A DNA stretch of 64,000 nt from contig CM072156.1 of assembly GCA_036850595.1 (NCBI GenBank), positions 16,440,326-16,504,325 of the forward strand. Direction: 5' to 3'. The translations under genes and the position numbers were made by a program. Positions 13,701 to 24,880 of this stretch are shown here, piece after piece. The first letter of the stretch is position 1, and each line of letters begins with the position of its first letter. This DNA is from Rhyacichthys aspro (taxonomy: Eukaryota > Chordata > Actinopteri > Gobiiformes > Rhyacichthyidae). The notes beneath the pieces were generated by a model. It made no database searches, was not told the DNA's origin, and was given only the letters and a program-made list of their open reading frames with translations.

Positions 13701-16700
13701 GTCTTTCAAGGTTTTGTGAGGACAAGTATTTTTCTGACTTTGGAAATGTTTTTAGTAAAAAGCTGATAAAGTTATGTATTTAAAGTTATAAAATGTTGGA
13801 TTTTCTGGAGCATGTTTGTAAGGAAATCTGGCCCATGCCCCATCCTCGTTTTGTATTTTCTTGACTGGCTCAGAGCTACACATGTAAAAATGTCCATCTT
13901 GTAATCAAAAGCTGAAGATGGCGAGTTGCAGGCAGAGGTTAGTTGGTTTTGCAATACAGTGATAGTCTGAGCGGTACAAGAGTTTTCATTATGTAAAGAT
14001 GAATGTATTTTTCATGTAAATCCTCTGGGCATGTATTGGTGAGCTGGTGAATCGAATGCGATTGCAGAGGTTGAAGATTGTTTATATCCACAGGACTTTC
14101 TTATGGAGACGTTCCACATGTTCATGGACCTCATGGGAAACGTGTTCCCTGCTGACTGGATGATCATGAACTTAGTGCAAATGCAGGTGTTTTTGCGAGC
14201 CATTAACCAGTATTCTGACGTCCTCAACAAGTATTTCCTTGACCCTGCACATTTTAACAAACAGGTATGCCTTATCCTTCCTAGTCTGGAGAGGATTATT
14301 TTTGAAATCTAAAAAAAGCAAATGTTATGAGAAGGTAATTAAGATATTGATATTTAAATTCTGCTCTACTCACAGCTGTGGAATAACTATTTTCTTTTGA
14401 CCGTGGCCTTCATCACACATAAAACACTGCAATTGGAGACATTCTCCCAAGAAAAAAGAAATAAGATCCTGAATAAGTGAGAGCGTTTAATTCCATCAAA
14501 AAAGATTATTTAAATATAAAAAAGCTCAAAAACTAATAGCTCTTTATTTTAAATTTGTTACAGATATGGAGACATGCGGAAGATTATGGGCTTTAAAATA
14601 AAAGAAATGTGGAATAATCTTGGTGAGCAGTTTACACACTGTTTGTCTACACTGATTTTGTGGAATCATATCTTTTATTCATGCCAGTATTGCAAAGAAA
14701 GACTGTACTTTTGTATTGCTCTCTTTCACAATGTTGTTTTTGTTTACCACATTATTAAGTTTGTCTGCTGTATGTTGAGAAATGAAGCGGTAGCTTATTG
14801 CCTTCTCAAGTCATACTATGATATTTCTGTGTGATTACGTTCTGTTTTCCCTCAGGCCAAAACAAAATTAAGTTTATCCCAGCCATGGTTGGACCCATCC
14901 TGGAGGTCACACTGGTGCCTGAGCCCGAACTGAGGAAAGATACCATCCCCATCTTCTTTGATATGATGCAGTGTGAGCACAACTTTAGCCTAGGACGCAC
15001 ATTTGAAAAGGTAAAATCCTCTCTTCTTCACAAGCTCAACTACACTGTGGTGTTTTTGTTTCAACTTGACTCAAGTAGCTCCTGGCTAAATATGACATCT
15101 GTGATGTGCTTGATTGTAGGTTTTTAATTCCCTTCTTATCTTTGCAGTTTGAGAATGAACTGATTACAAAACTGGATCAAGAGGTAGAAGGAGGCCGAGG
15201 GGATGAGCAGTACAAAGTCCTACTGGAGAAAACGTAAGGCAGGGGAGCGCATCAAACTCCAAAAATGTCTTTAAAGTTGTTGTAACAGTACAACATCAAA
15301 ATCAATTTTCAATTCTGTGTAATAAGATATTCACACAGATTGCCTGTCCTAGAACATAAAGGATTTCAGACTGTCCTTAAGGACCTAACTAGAAATAATA
15401 CTGTGTATTATTGTATATGAAACCTTTAATCAATAAGCATACTATGATCTCTGCATGTATATAATGTAAAAAAAGCAAAAGAAAAAAAACTGCTTTTAAT
15501 ACGCTTTTCAGTAGAAGTGAGACTTTAGAAATCAAAAGCTGTTGAATAGCAGTTATTGAATAGCAATTGAACAATAGTTTGTGTGCACAGGTTACTGGAG
15601 TACTGCAGACGTCACAGATACCTGTCACAGTCGGGGGAAGAGCTGGCTCTGCTGCTGAGCAGCCTGTTGGAGAATCTCTTGGCATACCGCACCATCACAC
15701 ATGATGAAAGTCCTGAGCACCGCATGAGCTGCACTGTCAATGTGCTGGTAGGGCCTGTATCTAAATTCACCAATGACAGTCTGTGAAAACACATACATCA
15801 CACTATTAGAGTAGAAAATAGATCAGTTATATTTTAAATTATGGCATTATGTCTTTCAGAATTTTTACAAAGAAAAGAAAAGGGAGGACATTTACATCCG
15901 GTGAGTTAGACAAAAAGGTCGTGCTGTTAAAACCACTATGTTCAGATTTTAATGAACTATGTTCTTTGTCAACCAGATACCTGTACAAGCTGCGGGATCT
16001 GCACCTTGACTGTGAAAACTACACAGAAGCCGCATACACTCTGCTGCTGCATGCTGAATTACTTGAGGTAACATAAAAGCTTTGACTATTTCAAGCCATT
16101 GTGACCTCAAAGTGCCATTCATCAAAACATTGTCTCTAAAAGTTGATTTGCTCTCTCAGTGGTCCGACAAACCCTGTGCTCCTCATCTGATACCACGTGA
16201 TGGACAGCATCAATGGACCCAACAGGAGCTCAAAGAAAGGCTTTTTCAGGAGATCATATGTTATTTGGACAAGGGCAAGGTAAGAGTTTACTTCCAGCCA
16301 CCGAGTAATGAATCTCTTCTGTCACTAGGAACTGGCCTCCATATTTCTCCAATCCATAGCAACAGTGGATGCCTGCAGCTGGCTTAAGTGTAAAGAGTCC
16401 CTGCCTTTTAAAGTAGCAATAATCCCAGTGTATAATAAGCATATAATAAACATGAGTCTTTTACTGAAGGTTATTGCATACCATCACATACACACCTCTC
16501 CCCAACACAAACTTTAAAATAGTGGGTTAACAGAGAGAGCTGCCCAAGAGGAGGCTCACCTGTTTAAGTTTAAGATACATTATGAAACACTGGTTGCTGC
16601 ATTTGCCCCGACTAAACCAACTCAGGGCACATAAGTAGGATGATGATGCTCCCAGTAAAAGGTTGAATTTAGTTTCTGGTAGAATTTACCCCTCTGGTCA

Positions 16701-19700
16701 AAGTAGTTTCTATTCCACATATCTCTCCACTCCAGAGAGAAGAGTGGTGCAGTCCCAGACCTCTGGGCTCCAAACATGCAGCCGAGAAAACACAAATGTA
16801 CACTGTTAACACACTCTTCACCTGGGACTGGCACACGGCTTTTACCTCATCTATTTTGAGGGTGTTTCTCCTGAGGAAACAAATAAGGAAGAGTTGACAA
16901 ATGCAAGTTTACTGTCATTTTTGCTCCAAAGAGACATTGTAAAATAGGAAGCCTTACTCATGAGACTAAATAATGCTGATTTTGTTTTGCTCTGTTAATG
17001 GATTTATTTTCAATTTGCACTTATATTCACCCATGTAACATTGTTTATTATGTGTTCTGAAATTTGGAAATTTGTGGGCAAGTTACCTAAGCTCACACAC
17101 AGCCACAAGTTTGGCGTTTGTATTCAGATCTTCACTCTTTTTGTTCGACAGATGGCAAAGTCTGGCTGTGCTCCTGGGTTTTATGAACGTGCTTTATGTC
17201 CTCTTTTAATTTAGTTGTGCACATGTTCTTTCAGATGTGGGAGAAGGCCATTGAGCTGGGCAAGCAGCTGGCCAAGATGCACGAGAGCCACATGTTTGAC
17301 TTCGTGGAGCTCAGTCGGTTGCTGGTAAGAAGATGTGTGCATCGTAATTTGATTGAAGTGCTTATGAAAAATTATAAGGCCTCATTTTGTACTTGATTGA
17401 AAAAATGTGTGAAAGTATGTATGTGAAGTTTAGCAGGATTTTATCTTTTAAGATGCATATTTTCAAGGATGTTTGAATGTAGATATAGGGTAACAGACCT
17501 CTTTTTGCATTAGGAAAGAAAGACACATAATTTGTCCTTGGCAATATATTGTCCTGTCTGTCTTTTTACAGAAACAACAAGCCCAGTTCTATGAAAATAT
17601 TATGCATGCAATGCGACCACAGCCAGAGTACTTTGCTGTAGGTTACTATGGTCTTGGATTTCCTACTTTTCTCAGGGTAAGAAAAATATTATAAATTCTA
17701 AACCCTCGTCGACTAGTGCTTATAGTATGAGCTACCAACCTGATTCAAATATATGTTTAGTCCATTTGAAATGAAGTAGAGCAGCAGTAGATTTCATTGG
17801 CTCTTTGATGAGACTCGAGAATGTGAAAGCGGGTACTGTCATGTAAAGGTGTTGCACTAGCATGTCTCTTATGTATTGTGAGAATAGGCTGATAGATCTC
17901 AAAAGCAGAGCCTGACTATTGTATGATGCTCTCCAATTTTCCGCTGCAGAACAAGATGTTTATCTACCGAGGCAAAGAGTATGAGTGGCTCGAAGAGTTC
18001 AGCTTAAGGCTACTCTCTCAGTTCCCTAATGCAGTTCGGATGACCAGCACAGCGCCACCTGGGGATAACATCTGTAACTCCTCTGGACAATGTATCCTTT
18101 AAGTAGTCGTCCGTTGATTATTCTGTTAAGTGTAACATTATACTGCTTTTCTAACAAACCATTTGAGGAAGTGTGGCTGCCGTGTGTGGCATGGAAATCT
18201 TTCTAGCTTTAGTCCTTAGTCCTAGTCCAAACAGCACTAGAGTGTAGTAGTGTAACTATTTGAGACTTTCTAAATTAGTGATGTTGTCAACCAAAACACC
18301 ACTTGTAGGAGTAGCGCACCATTTTATTTAAGCTGTTAATTTTGTTGGTATTTGTTAAGGAGCATGTCATTGAAGCAGCGGTGTCTACATCAGCCATGAA
18401 GGGTTTTACATTAGAAGGAGTCATCAGGGAAAACATTTAAAGAGTTGTCCACATACTTTTAAGAGTTAACAGGAAGTGAGGCACTTGCAATGTGTGTTTA
18501 CTACTATCTTAAAATGCTGATGGCTTACACAGAGCAAAATGAACTCTTTTAAGGGTAGTAGAAGTAAATGGCCAGATAAACTCTGGTGTAGTATTGCATA
18601 TAAGACAGGAACATGAGAGCCCTAATGCAGACTTTAGAGGACACATGTAAATCCAGGTGTGAATAAGTGTTGAGCTGGCAAGATCTGTCCACATAGCAAG
18701 AAAAAAATTGACACGCAAGGGCATAATGGGACCTAGGATGTCCTAACACATGTTCTGAGCCCGGAGTTTAAGAGGTTGCCCCAGGCCAACTGTTCAGGCT
18801 ACCCAAGTGTACACTGAAGCTATATCAGAACTGTTTTATTCCATGCTCCATTAAGTTTGTGAATGGGAATGCAAGCAGTAGCACTTTATGATTCAAACTG
18901 TTATTAATAACACTTTACAGCTTGTATTCTGACCACTCTGTTATCGTATGTCTTTTTTATTGATTTTCTTCTGTATTATTGTTGTATGCTTTGTTATTGT
19001 GTGTGTATGTTGCTTTCATTGTGGCAAACTTCCACTTGACACTAAAGCATACCTCACCTTATTAACTAACAAGACTGGTCATTCAAGCTTTGTGCCATGA
19101 AGAATCACTGTAAAACAAATTTTGTAAATCTGTTTCACTGTACTGGCCTTATCCTTAGCTGAACCTCACAGACATACAGAGTTTCACAGTAAAGCCAGTT
19201 CTCACAGTGCCTCACCAGTTTAAGGACAAAGGAGTTCCAGAGCAGATATTAAAGTGTGTGGGAGAACACTTAAAGGCTGAGTTATTTTCTGGCAAATACC
19301 ATTTAAATGAGACATTTCTGATCAAACTGCTGTTTTTTGGGTTTTTTTTACCTTTGCAGCTATTACAGAACCAATGAAGTGGAGCAGTTTCAATATTCTA
19401 GGCCTTTCCAGAAAGGTGAAAAGGATCGAGACAATGAATTTGCAGTAAGCACTACTACTAGCACTACTACTTCAAATTTATTTTCTTCACCATGTGTTAT
19501 CACCCAGTTATAAATCCCTAAAAAAAATATAAACAACCTTGTATGTACATGCCCCACACTTGAATGTCAGTACTTCATATTTTATTGATATTTATGCTGC
19601 CTTTCAGACTATGTGGATTGAGAGAACAACATACATTACAGCCTATCGCTTCCCAGGGATTCTCAAGTGGTTTGAAGTCAAATCAGTCTCAGTGGTAAAA

Positions 19701-22700
19701 GGCAGCATCTTTCCATATATTTCTTTGATTTAGTTTTTTACCTGTTATGTTCATTTACATAGTTATTAATATAGTATAGTTTATTAATATTTGTTGCTGC
19801 AGGAAGAACTTAGTCCTCTGGAGAATGCCATACAGACCATGGAGGCGACCAATGAGAAGCTGAGTAACTTGGTGCAGAAACAAGCCTGTGATCCAACTCT
19901 GTCCATTAACCCTCTGTCCATGATGCTGAATGGCATCGTCGACGCTGCCGTCATGGGGGGCTTTGCCAACTATGAGAAGGTTAGATACTTTATCTGACAG
20001 CATGCATCGGGTAAATGGAAAAGCTTCTGTTCAATTATGCTATCCCTGTTCATTCAATGACCTTTAAGAGACATGCGATACTGAGAAAACAGAATAAAGT
20101 TGCCTTCATGTATAAGAGCGCTGGCATAGGATATGTGTTTACCGCTGCACTTTGAGCCTGTGTAAATATGCACAGCTTTACCTGCAGCTCTTTGTGTTGT
20201 TCTCTCAGCGACCTATGTTTTTGAATTGAACTCACAAGAAATCAACAGCATCCATTTGTGTGAGGTGCTGTTTACAGATGTTGGTTCAAGTTGTGTGTCA
20301 GTAGTAATTGACTGACAAAAGAAAATTCAATCAGGTCATGAAGCTTCTATATGATATCCAGCTCTTATTACTTACAGTAAAAGGTGCCGTTCTCCTTTGT
20401 CATGATGTCGAAACCTTTTTAGTGTCACCTGTAGCAATATTCAAAGGATTAACTTCTTTTTAAATGCGGCCTTATTTTTCTCCCGCGTAGGCATTCTTCA
20501 CAGACGCCTACATTCAACGGCACCCAGAGGACCATGAGCGCATTGAAGTCCTCAAACACCTCATTGCCCTACAGGTAAGTGCCTCCTCTCAGTGCCGCTG
20601 CCCTAAAGTGGAACACGGTTTGTCATACTTAAGTGCTCGCCCTCTCCTCTAGATACCACTCCTGGCAGATGGGATTCACATTCACGGGGAAAAAGCGACC
20701 GAGCAGCTGAAGCCCTTGCACAACCGGCTGGTTACTTGCTTCCAAGACCTTCGGGAGAAAGTAGAGAAGCAATACGGCGTCGTAACCTTGGTGAGTTGCC
20801 AACTGCAAACTCAATTTGTTGTAAGGAGGTGCCAAGTTAAGCTATTGGCCCTCTTGCCTTTCTATCAAATGCTTCTCATTCAAAGTAGAGTGTACATTAT
20901 ATTAGTGCAGGACCATAAATCTTTCTTTAGCCAGCCTATAGCGACCCCTGTTTCGCTTGTCATTGTGCTCCTCCTCTGCCAAGCTTCCCAGATGATTCTT
21001 AATCCCATTTGTGTGTCCCAGCCGTGCTCTCTCACCGAGCGGAAGACGAGTCGTGTTGGCTCCGTGGTGATGCCCTATATCCATTCGTCCATCCTGCGTC
21101 GCATGTCTGTTGTCTCCACTTTATCCACTGCCTCCTCGGGCTTGTCCAGCAGCTCGGTATCCTCAGACGGACCCTCCTACATATCCTCCCAAGAGTCAGT
21201 GCTTTCATGCAAGTCCTTTTGTCTCCCCTCCTTGTCATTTCATATTTCAAACTGAATTTCTGTGTTGCCATTTCTACAGGGAATAGTTTTATCACACAAA
21301 GTCTCCACTCAATCTAAAAGCACAATTTTTCTGATTGTTTTCTCACTGTGTCTATTCTTTTTTTTTCGCCCCTGTAATATTTACGCACAGTTCCTTGTTG
21401 TCCCGTCCCAGCGATAACAGGGCTTCAGTTCTGTCGCGCTCAGAGGAGGACAACAGGATTGCGAGAAAGAACAGAAAGGAGTGGAGCGTGAGCAAGTCCC
21501 AGGTTCTACTTGAGAAGCGGGATTCAGATGAAGTAAGGCCTTATATTAAAGACATATTTTTATAGAGTGAATATGGTGTTTTCTGTCCTTTCTACAAGTG
21601 ATGTTGTTGACTCACAGCTCTAACAGCCTTTTAAGACTACAAAGCACTTAACCCTGATTCTAAAGAGAAAAGACTTTCTACTGAACTGGCCTTTGCGTGT
21701 GGTAGTCAGTGGTTTTAAATCTAAAAACATTTTCATCACCACAGTTCCCCAGGAGCATGATCTATACTTTAAAATCTGTTTCATCATAAAACATTTTCTT
21801 GGACAATAGTTTTTGCATCATATTCTAAAAATCTACATTTCTCTTGTCTGGCATAACCCCAATTTTAATGTTTTGAAGAGAAATTACAGCAGTTTTTGGC
21901 TGTGCAAATGAAATGTTTATTAGAAAAGAATATATTAATATATTTTCTGGAAGTGATACTGGGCAACAAAATCAGTGGTTCACTTTTTTATTCTTCGTTT
22001 GAGTCTTTGAGTTGTGGGCTTAGATAATGGTTAATATGTGATGCAACTAATGTAACATCTTCATCATTTGGGATTTCAGGAGAGTGGAAATGATTGCATT
22101 TTTTTTTTTTTTTATTTGAATGAATAGTGAGAGCAGGTACAATCATACGAGACTATAACTCTAACCTCCTCCTTTCGAGGACTAGAAGTTGAACTTTGGA
22201 GGAAGGCAAACATCCAATAAACCTGACACTGAATGGACCCTTTGGGTAAAGTTTAAGTACATGAGTGAGGGAGATTGACAGTGTAGAAGAGGACACACCA
22301 GCTGCTTCTGCTGATGAAACTCTTCACTGTCAAAAAGGGCGATTTAACAAAGATCACTTTTAAATCAGTGCATGCAATGAATTTAGTACACATAAATATG
22401 AATCACATCATACCCATGATGTGAAATTCATATGTCATGGTTCTTAGTCAGAAAAGGGCTTGTCCCCTTAAGGTTGGTGAAGATCTCCTGTCTCAAGTGG
22501 AGAACGAGTGAGGGGAGCATGGAACGGGAGATTGAGAGACTGATCGCCCAAGCTTATGCTGATGCGGTTGATGTACTGGTCTATCGTGGTAAATAAAGAG
22601 CTGAGTTCTCTGCAGGGCGCTCCCTTAGAGATAGTGTGAGGAGCTCTGTCACTCGGGAGAGGCTCAGAGTAGAGCCACTGCTCCTCCACATCGAGAGGAG

Positions 22701-23849
22701 TCAGCTGAGGTGAAATTTCTTCTGGATGCCTCTTTGACGCCTTTCTGGGGAAGTGTTTGGGCATGTCCCACTGGGGCAGGGGAAGGCCCTGGGGAAAACC
22801 TACGAGAGGCTGGAGGGTCTCTGGGCTGGCCTGGAAACGCCTCTGTATTCCCCCAGGGGAGGGAGAATACAGTTATTACCACTTATAAGCAGAAGAAAAT
22901 GGATGGATGTCATACTTTAATCTTCTTTAATAATAATAGAAACATATGCTTCCCTATTCATCTTAAACCAACTAACATTACATTACAATTATTGCCATTT
23001 TCTCATACATATTTTCACTAGTCCCTAAGTCTATGTTGTACAAGAACAAATTGTTATTTCCTGGGTTGTTTTGCTAAAGACAATTTCCTGTCACAATAAA
23101 TCAAATTTTTGGTTCAAGATGTTCTTGAAATCCATTTGATGATATAACTTTTCTCTGATTCATTTGGCCTTAAATGGAAAATGTCTTTGTTCCCATTTTT
23201 ATTGCAGAATCCTCCAGAGAAACAGCCAAGACCCAAGAGTTTACAATTATGCGACCGGCGGCTTACACTCTCCCTCTTCCAGGGAGCTTCATCCCAGCTC
23301 AGTCTGTCCAACCCCCTCAGCCCATTGCCTGCCTCTCCTCAAACAGAGCACACACCTCGCAGCTCCAGTATGTAGCAACACTGCACTGCATGGCATTATT
23401 TTATGTGAAATAACAGAATAGCAGAAGAAATCCTTTTTACCAAAAGCTAGTTTCAGGTCTATTTGAAGAGCTTTTGAAAAGCTTTTATTTCCTCTTTTCT
23501 TTGGTAGGTTATTCCTCACTTCTGAGTGATAACGACACTAATACCATTGACACCCCAGGGACCCCCCCACCGATGCCTCCAAAGAAGCACCCACACGAGA
23601 TTGACAACCTGGGGTTTTCTTCAGAGGTACGTATGCTTGCAAAAAATAGCAGGCCTGCACTTATGCATTTTTAATGGCATATAAACGCTAAAATATTCGT
23701 ATTTTTGTTTGAAGTCCTAAGATGAACTTGCTTCTCTTTCTCCACAGTTTATTCCTCCGTTACCGACAAAAATTGAAAGCAAACCTCCCCCACCGCCTCC
23801 GAAAACGCGAAAGTCCATGTTCCCTTCATATGAGCATAATCCTCACTAA
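1270..23849 (+). CDS. dock5: Dedicator of cytokinesis protein 5 (DOCK5), partial: coding exons 2-51
   Basis: DOCK5 is a DOCK-A family exchange factor that activates Rac at the plasma membrane, usually with an ELMO partner. It acts in cell spreading, migration and phagocytosis. I built 50 coding exons by eye. All have AG/GT borders and compatible phases. They sum to 5570 nt, that is 1855 codons plus a stop. With the missing first exon this gives about 1870 aa, the usual DOCK5 length. Order: SH3, helical N-region, DHR-1 (C2-like, lipid binding), armadillo-like helices, DHR-2 (GEF), proline/serine-rich tail. DOCK5 is preferred over DOCK1 because exon 12 carries the METYIRQRQLIMSPLI segment, which the main DOCK1 form lacks, and because of the RPKSLQL motif in the tail. 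Exon coordinates are in the segment entries below. The stop TAA is at 23847-23849. Larger introns (2919-4033, 5419-6397, 10881-11666, 12930-14093, 16280-17234, 18092-19171) show AT-rich sequence and nothing I can name. Confidence 0.95.
2003..6829 (+). CDS. dock5: dock5 exons 5-13: N-terminal helical region and linker
   Basis: Exons are 2003-2099, 2219-2367, 2503-2638, 2761-2918, 4034-4115, 4640-4769, 5346-5418, 6398-6540 and 6704-6829. The region carries the DOCK N-terminal signatures SGTLPKDDLVELKKKVTAKI, FISENFLVRW, LRRPFGVAVMDITDI and KQHFIPFQQ. It is the helical part that contacts ELMO. Exon 12 (6398-6540) holds the segment from METYIRQRQ to EVNHKGQG that separates DOCK5 from the usual DOCK1 form. 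The split Q codon CA|G at the 5418/6398 junction restores QQIAMETY, which supports both splice sites. Confidence 0.92.
3870..3900 (+). repeat. AAT-type microsatellite in dock5 intron 8
   Basis: Imperfect TAA/AAT trinucleotide repeats lie about 130 bases upstream of exon 9. Nothing else is seen around it in the intron. Confidence 0.75.
6976..8275 (+). CDS. dock5: dock5 exons 14-18: DHR-1 (C2-like) domain
   Basis: Exons are 6976-7100, 7230-7328, 7542-7614, 7748-7851 and 8095-8275. The protein opens with GNVRNDIYVTLVQGEFDRGK and proceeds through KSVIYYQVKQPCWNETVKV, LRVMFRHRSSQDSRDKSEKP and FGMAFVNLM to KDSFQIATLTCSTKLTQN. This is the DHR-1 module, a C2-type sandwich that binds phosphatidylinositol trisphosphate in DOCK1 and places the exchange factor at the membrane. 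The insert between YLTLPATWTEVEEKE and TKDSFQ is the usual variable loop. Confidence 0.92.
8513..15010 (+). CDS. dock5: dock5 exons 19-32: armadillo-like helical middle
   Basis: Exons are 8513-8610, 8714-8803, 9097-9197, 9341-9475, 9560-9671, 10210-10280, 10469-10575, 10744-10880, 11667-11762, 12831-12929, 14094-14264, 14376-14476, 14564-14622 and 14856-15010. Recognisable blocks include DLLGLLNWRSNPEDLEQIL, GEIVKFLQDTLDALFNIMME, DIKFQHFNPVLETYI, GAILKYLPSIINDIQTVFDP, DQLSGQLDDNSCKPD, STFKTRQDIIDFLMETF and KIKFIPAMVGPILEVTLVPE. The helical repeats form the DOCK armadillo-like scaffold between DHR-1 and DHR-2. The SGQLDDNS stretch again fits DOCK5 better than DOCK1. Every exon pair keeps the frame. 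Confidence 0.92.
11862..12711. mobile_element. Non-autonomous hAT DNA transposon in dock5 intron 27
   Basis: The two ends are imperfect inverted repeats: CGAGGGTGTCAAAC at 11862-11875 and GTTTGACAACCCTA at 12698-12711. An 8-bp direct repeat AAATAGAC flanks the element at 11854-11861 and 12712-12719, the target size expected of hAT transposons. Just inside the right end, the GGTTTTGGCCCACATGCC stretch matches the GGCCCGCGGGCC-type subterminal sequence I know from a family common in fish genomes. No transposase frame survives; the longest internal frame (12255-12515) is not recognisable. AT-rich tandem sequence of TAATATT type lies at about 12605-12645. Confidence 0.85.
15148..20790 (+). CDS. 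dock5: dock5 exons 33-46: DHR-2 Rac exchange domain
   Basis: Exons are 15148-15233, 15591-15747, 15860-15900, 15977-16067, 16160-16279, 17235-17324, 17572-17676, 17950-18091, 19172-19253, 19360-19444, 19608-19694, 19803-19979, 20491-20574 and 20653-20790. Signatures in order: FENELITKLDQEVEGGRGDE, NFYKEKKREDIYIRYLYKLR, NYTEAAYTLLLHAELLEWSD, RPQPEYFAVGYYGLGFPTFL, NKMFIYRGKEYEW, NEFATMWIERTTYITAYRFP and MLNGIVDAAVMGGFANYEKA. The last carries the valine loop that acts as nucleotide sensor in DOCK GEFs. The proline usual just before this AVMGG block reads alanine here (GCT at 19944-19946). The domain ends near EKVEKQYGV. Confidence 0.92.
21022..23849 (+). CDS. dock5: dock5 exons 47-51: serine-rich and proline-rich tail
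   Basis: Exons are 21022-21194, 21391-21532, 23208-23367, 23508-23626 and 23748-23849 (TAA included). The tail begins PCSLTERKTSRVGS and has a serine-rich run (STASSGLSSSSVSSDGPS). It then carries RIARKNRKEWSVSKSQVLLE, PRPKSLQL, TPGTPPPMPPKK and a final PPPPPPKTRKS before stopping at EHNPH. Proline-rich ends of DOCK-A proteins bind SH3 adaptors such as CRK. The intron before exon 49 (21533-23207) is long and contains a LINE remnant. The exon 47 donor uses GA|gtcagt, weaker than its neighbours, but the joined frame reads SSQDSLLSRPS. Confidence 0.88.
22099..22113 (+). repeat. T15 homopolymer in dock5 intron 48
   Basis: An uninterrupted run of 15 T residues within the intron, upstream of the LINE remnant. 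No element boundary could be tied to it. Confidence 0.8.
22474..22910 (+). mobile_element. Degenerate 3' end of an RTE/Rex-like LINE in dock5 intron 48
   Basis: One frame in the middle (about 22623-22708) reads LRDSVRSSVTRERLRVEPLL and then LHIERSQLR before a stop. This is the C-terminal end of the reverse-transcriptase ORF of a LINE family abundant in teleosts. Downstream, homologous blocks continue in broken frames (for example SGEVFGHVPLGQG), and the element ends near GCAGAAGAAAATGGATGGATG, a typical GATG-type tail. Frameshifts, stops and an internal gap before 22600 show it is dead. The exact clade is not assigned. Confidence 0.75.
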
Positions 23850-24880
23850 GACCCCAGCAGTAAACGGGCTGTACACTGGTGATTCTGTAATGAGAGGATA
23901 TTTTAACCGCTGGAGGTGCCTCAGTAGGGTATGATGCTGGACCATTAGCAGTAATGCAATACCAAACTGTAATTATTTCAAGTACTCCACCAGCATGTGG
24001 AAAAGCCAGCTGTTTGACTATTTTGTCTGAGGAACGATGCTATTATCGCAAGGTGGTACTCAAGTGTAAAAATTGATTTATTATTTTGAATTTAAATCGC
24101 TTCTAAAGCTTTGAATTTCGATTTGTTTTTATTTAACGTTAATAAGAAGCTGAATTATATCATTTTTTTATTTCTATTACGTACAGTGAATTTGTACATT
24201 TTGTTTATTACTTCCAGGGAAAAGGAAAGACCAGTGCAGAGGTGTAATATGCTGTTTTTCTATGTTGGTATGACACTGGATGACTTATGTTCCCTGAAGC
24301 TTTCCAGCATTCCACAATTGAACAGACTGCCATAGCTTTCTATTGAACAAAAGCAGGGAATGCAATGTACAGAATGTAACTACGTCTGAGTTCTGGTCAA
24401 ACAGCCCTCTAACAGCAATGTTTCATAGACACTGGATGACTACAATGAATGTTATTGAGTTTTTTAAATACTATTTTTGTGAACCGAACACTGTGTTTGA
24501 TGTTTCCAACTGTATCACGCTGAGTGGTACCAGTTTGGATGTTTTTACGAAAATTTTCTGTATGGTACATGATCTATTTATACTATACTTTTGCACATCC
24601 AGAGGGTACAACAACCAGCTTCACTTTGACTTCCCCACTGCTTCACTGCAGACAATTCAATATTTTTAGATGCCGTAATTTATGCATGTAAGATAATGTG
24701 GCATGTTAATTAAGCAGTCAGTATAGATATATTTTTAATAACACAAGGGATAAGATTTTCTATAGTATATTTCTTTAACAATGATCAGAGAATTTTTACA
24801 AATATATTTTATGATCTTTTTTATGAACAAAATCTGTTGCTGACTGAGCTCAAATAAAGACATGTTTGATACCTTGTTGT
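23850..24880 (+). other. dock5: Probable dock5 3' UTR
   Basis: Non-coding sequence follows the dock5 stop. It becomes AT-rich and runs to an AATAAA hexamer at 24853-24858, about 20-30 bases before a TTGTTGTGTTTGATT stretch of GT-rich type. Earlier cleavage cannot be excluded. No further dock5 exon was recognised. The 108-aa frame at 24343-24669 has no family resemblance. Confidence 0.6.
24853..24858 (+). terminator. dock5: Candidate dock5 polyadenylation signal
   Basis: This is a canonical AATAAA about 1.0 kb after the stop. A GT-rich downstream element starts near 24883. It is the first canonical hexamer with such context that I found after the stop. Confidence 0.55.

Noticed and set aside
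16500..16860. Complex segment in dock5 intron 37 considered as an extra exon
   Set aside because: Exons 37 and 38 already join in frame and match DOCK5 without it. The frames inside lack splice sites of the right phase.
18360..18460. Possible Tc1-type end (AGTTGTCCACATACTTTT) in dock5 intron 40
   Set aside because: Only a short match to a terminal pattern; no inverted partner and no TA-flanked border found.
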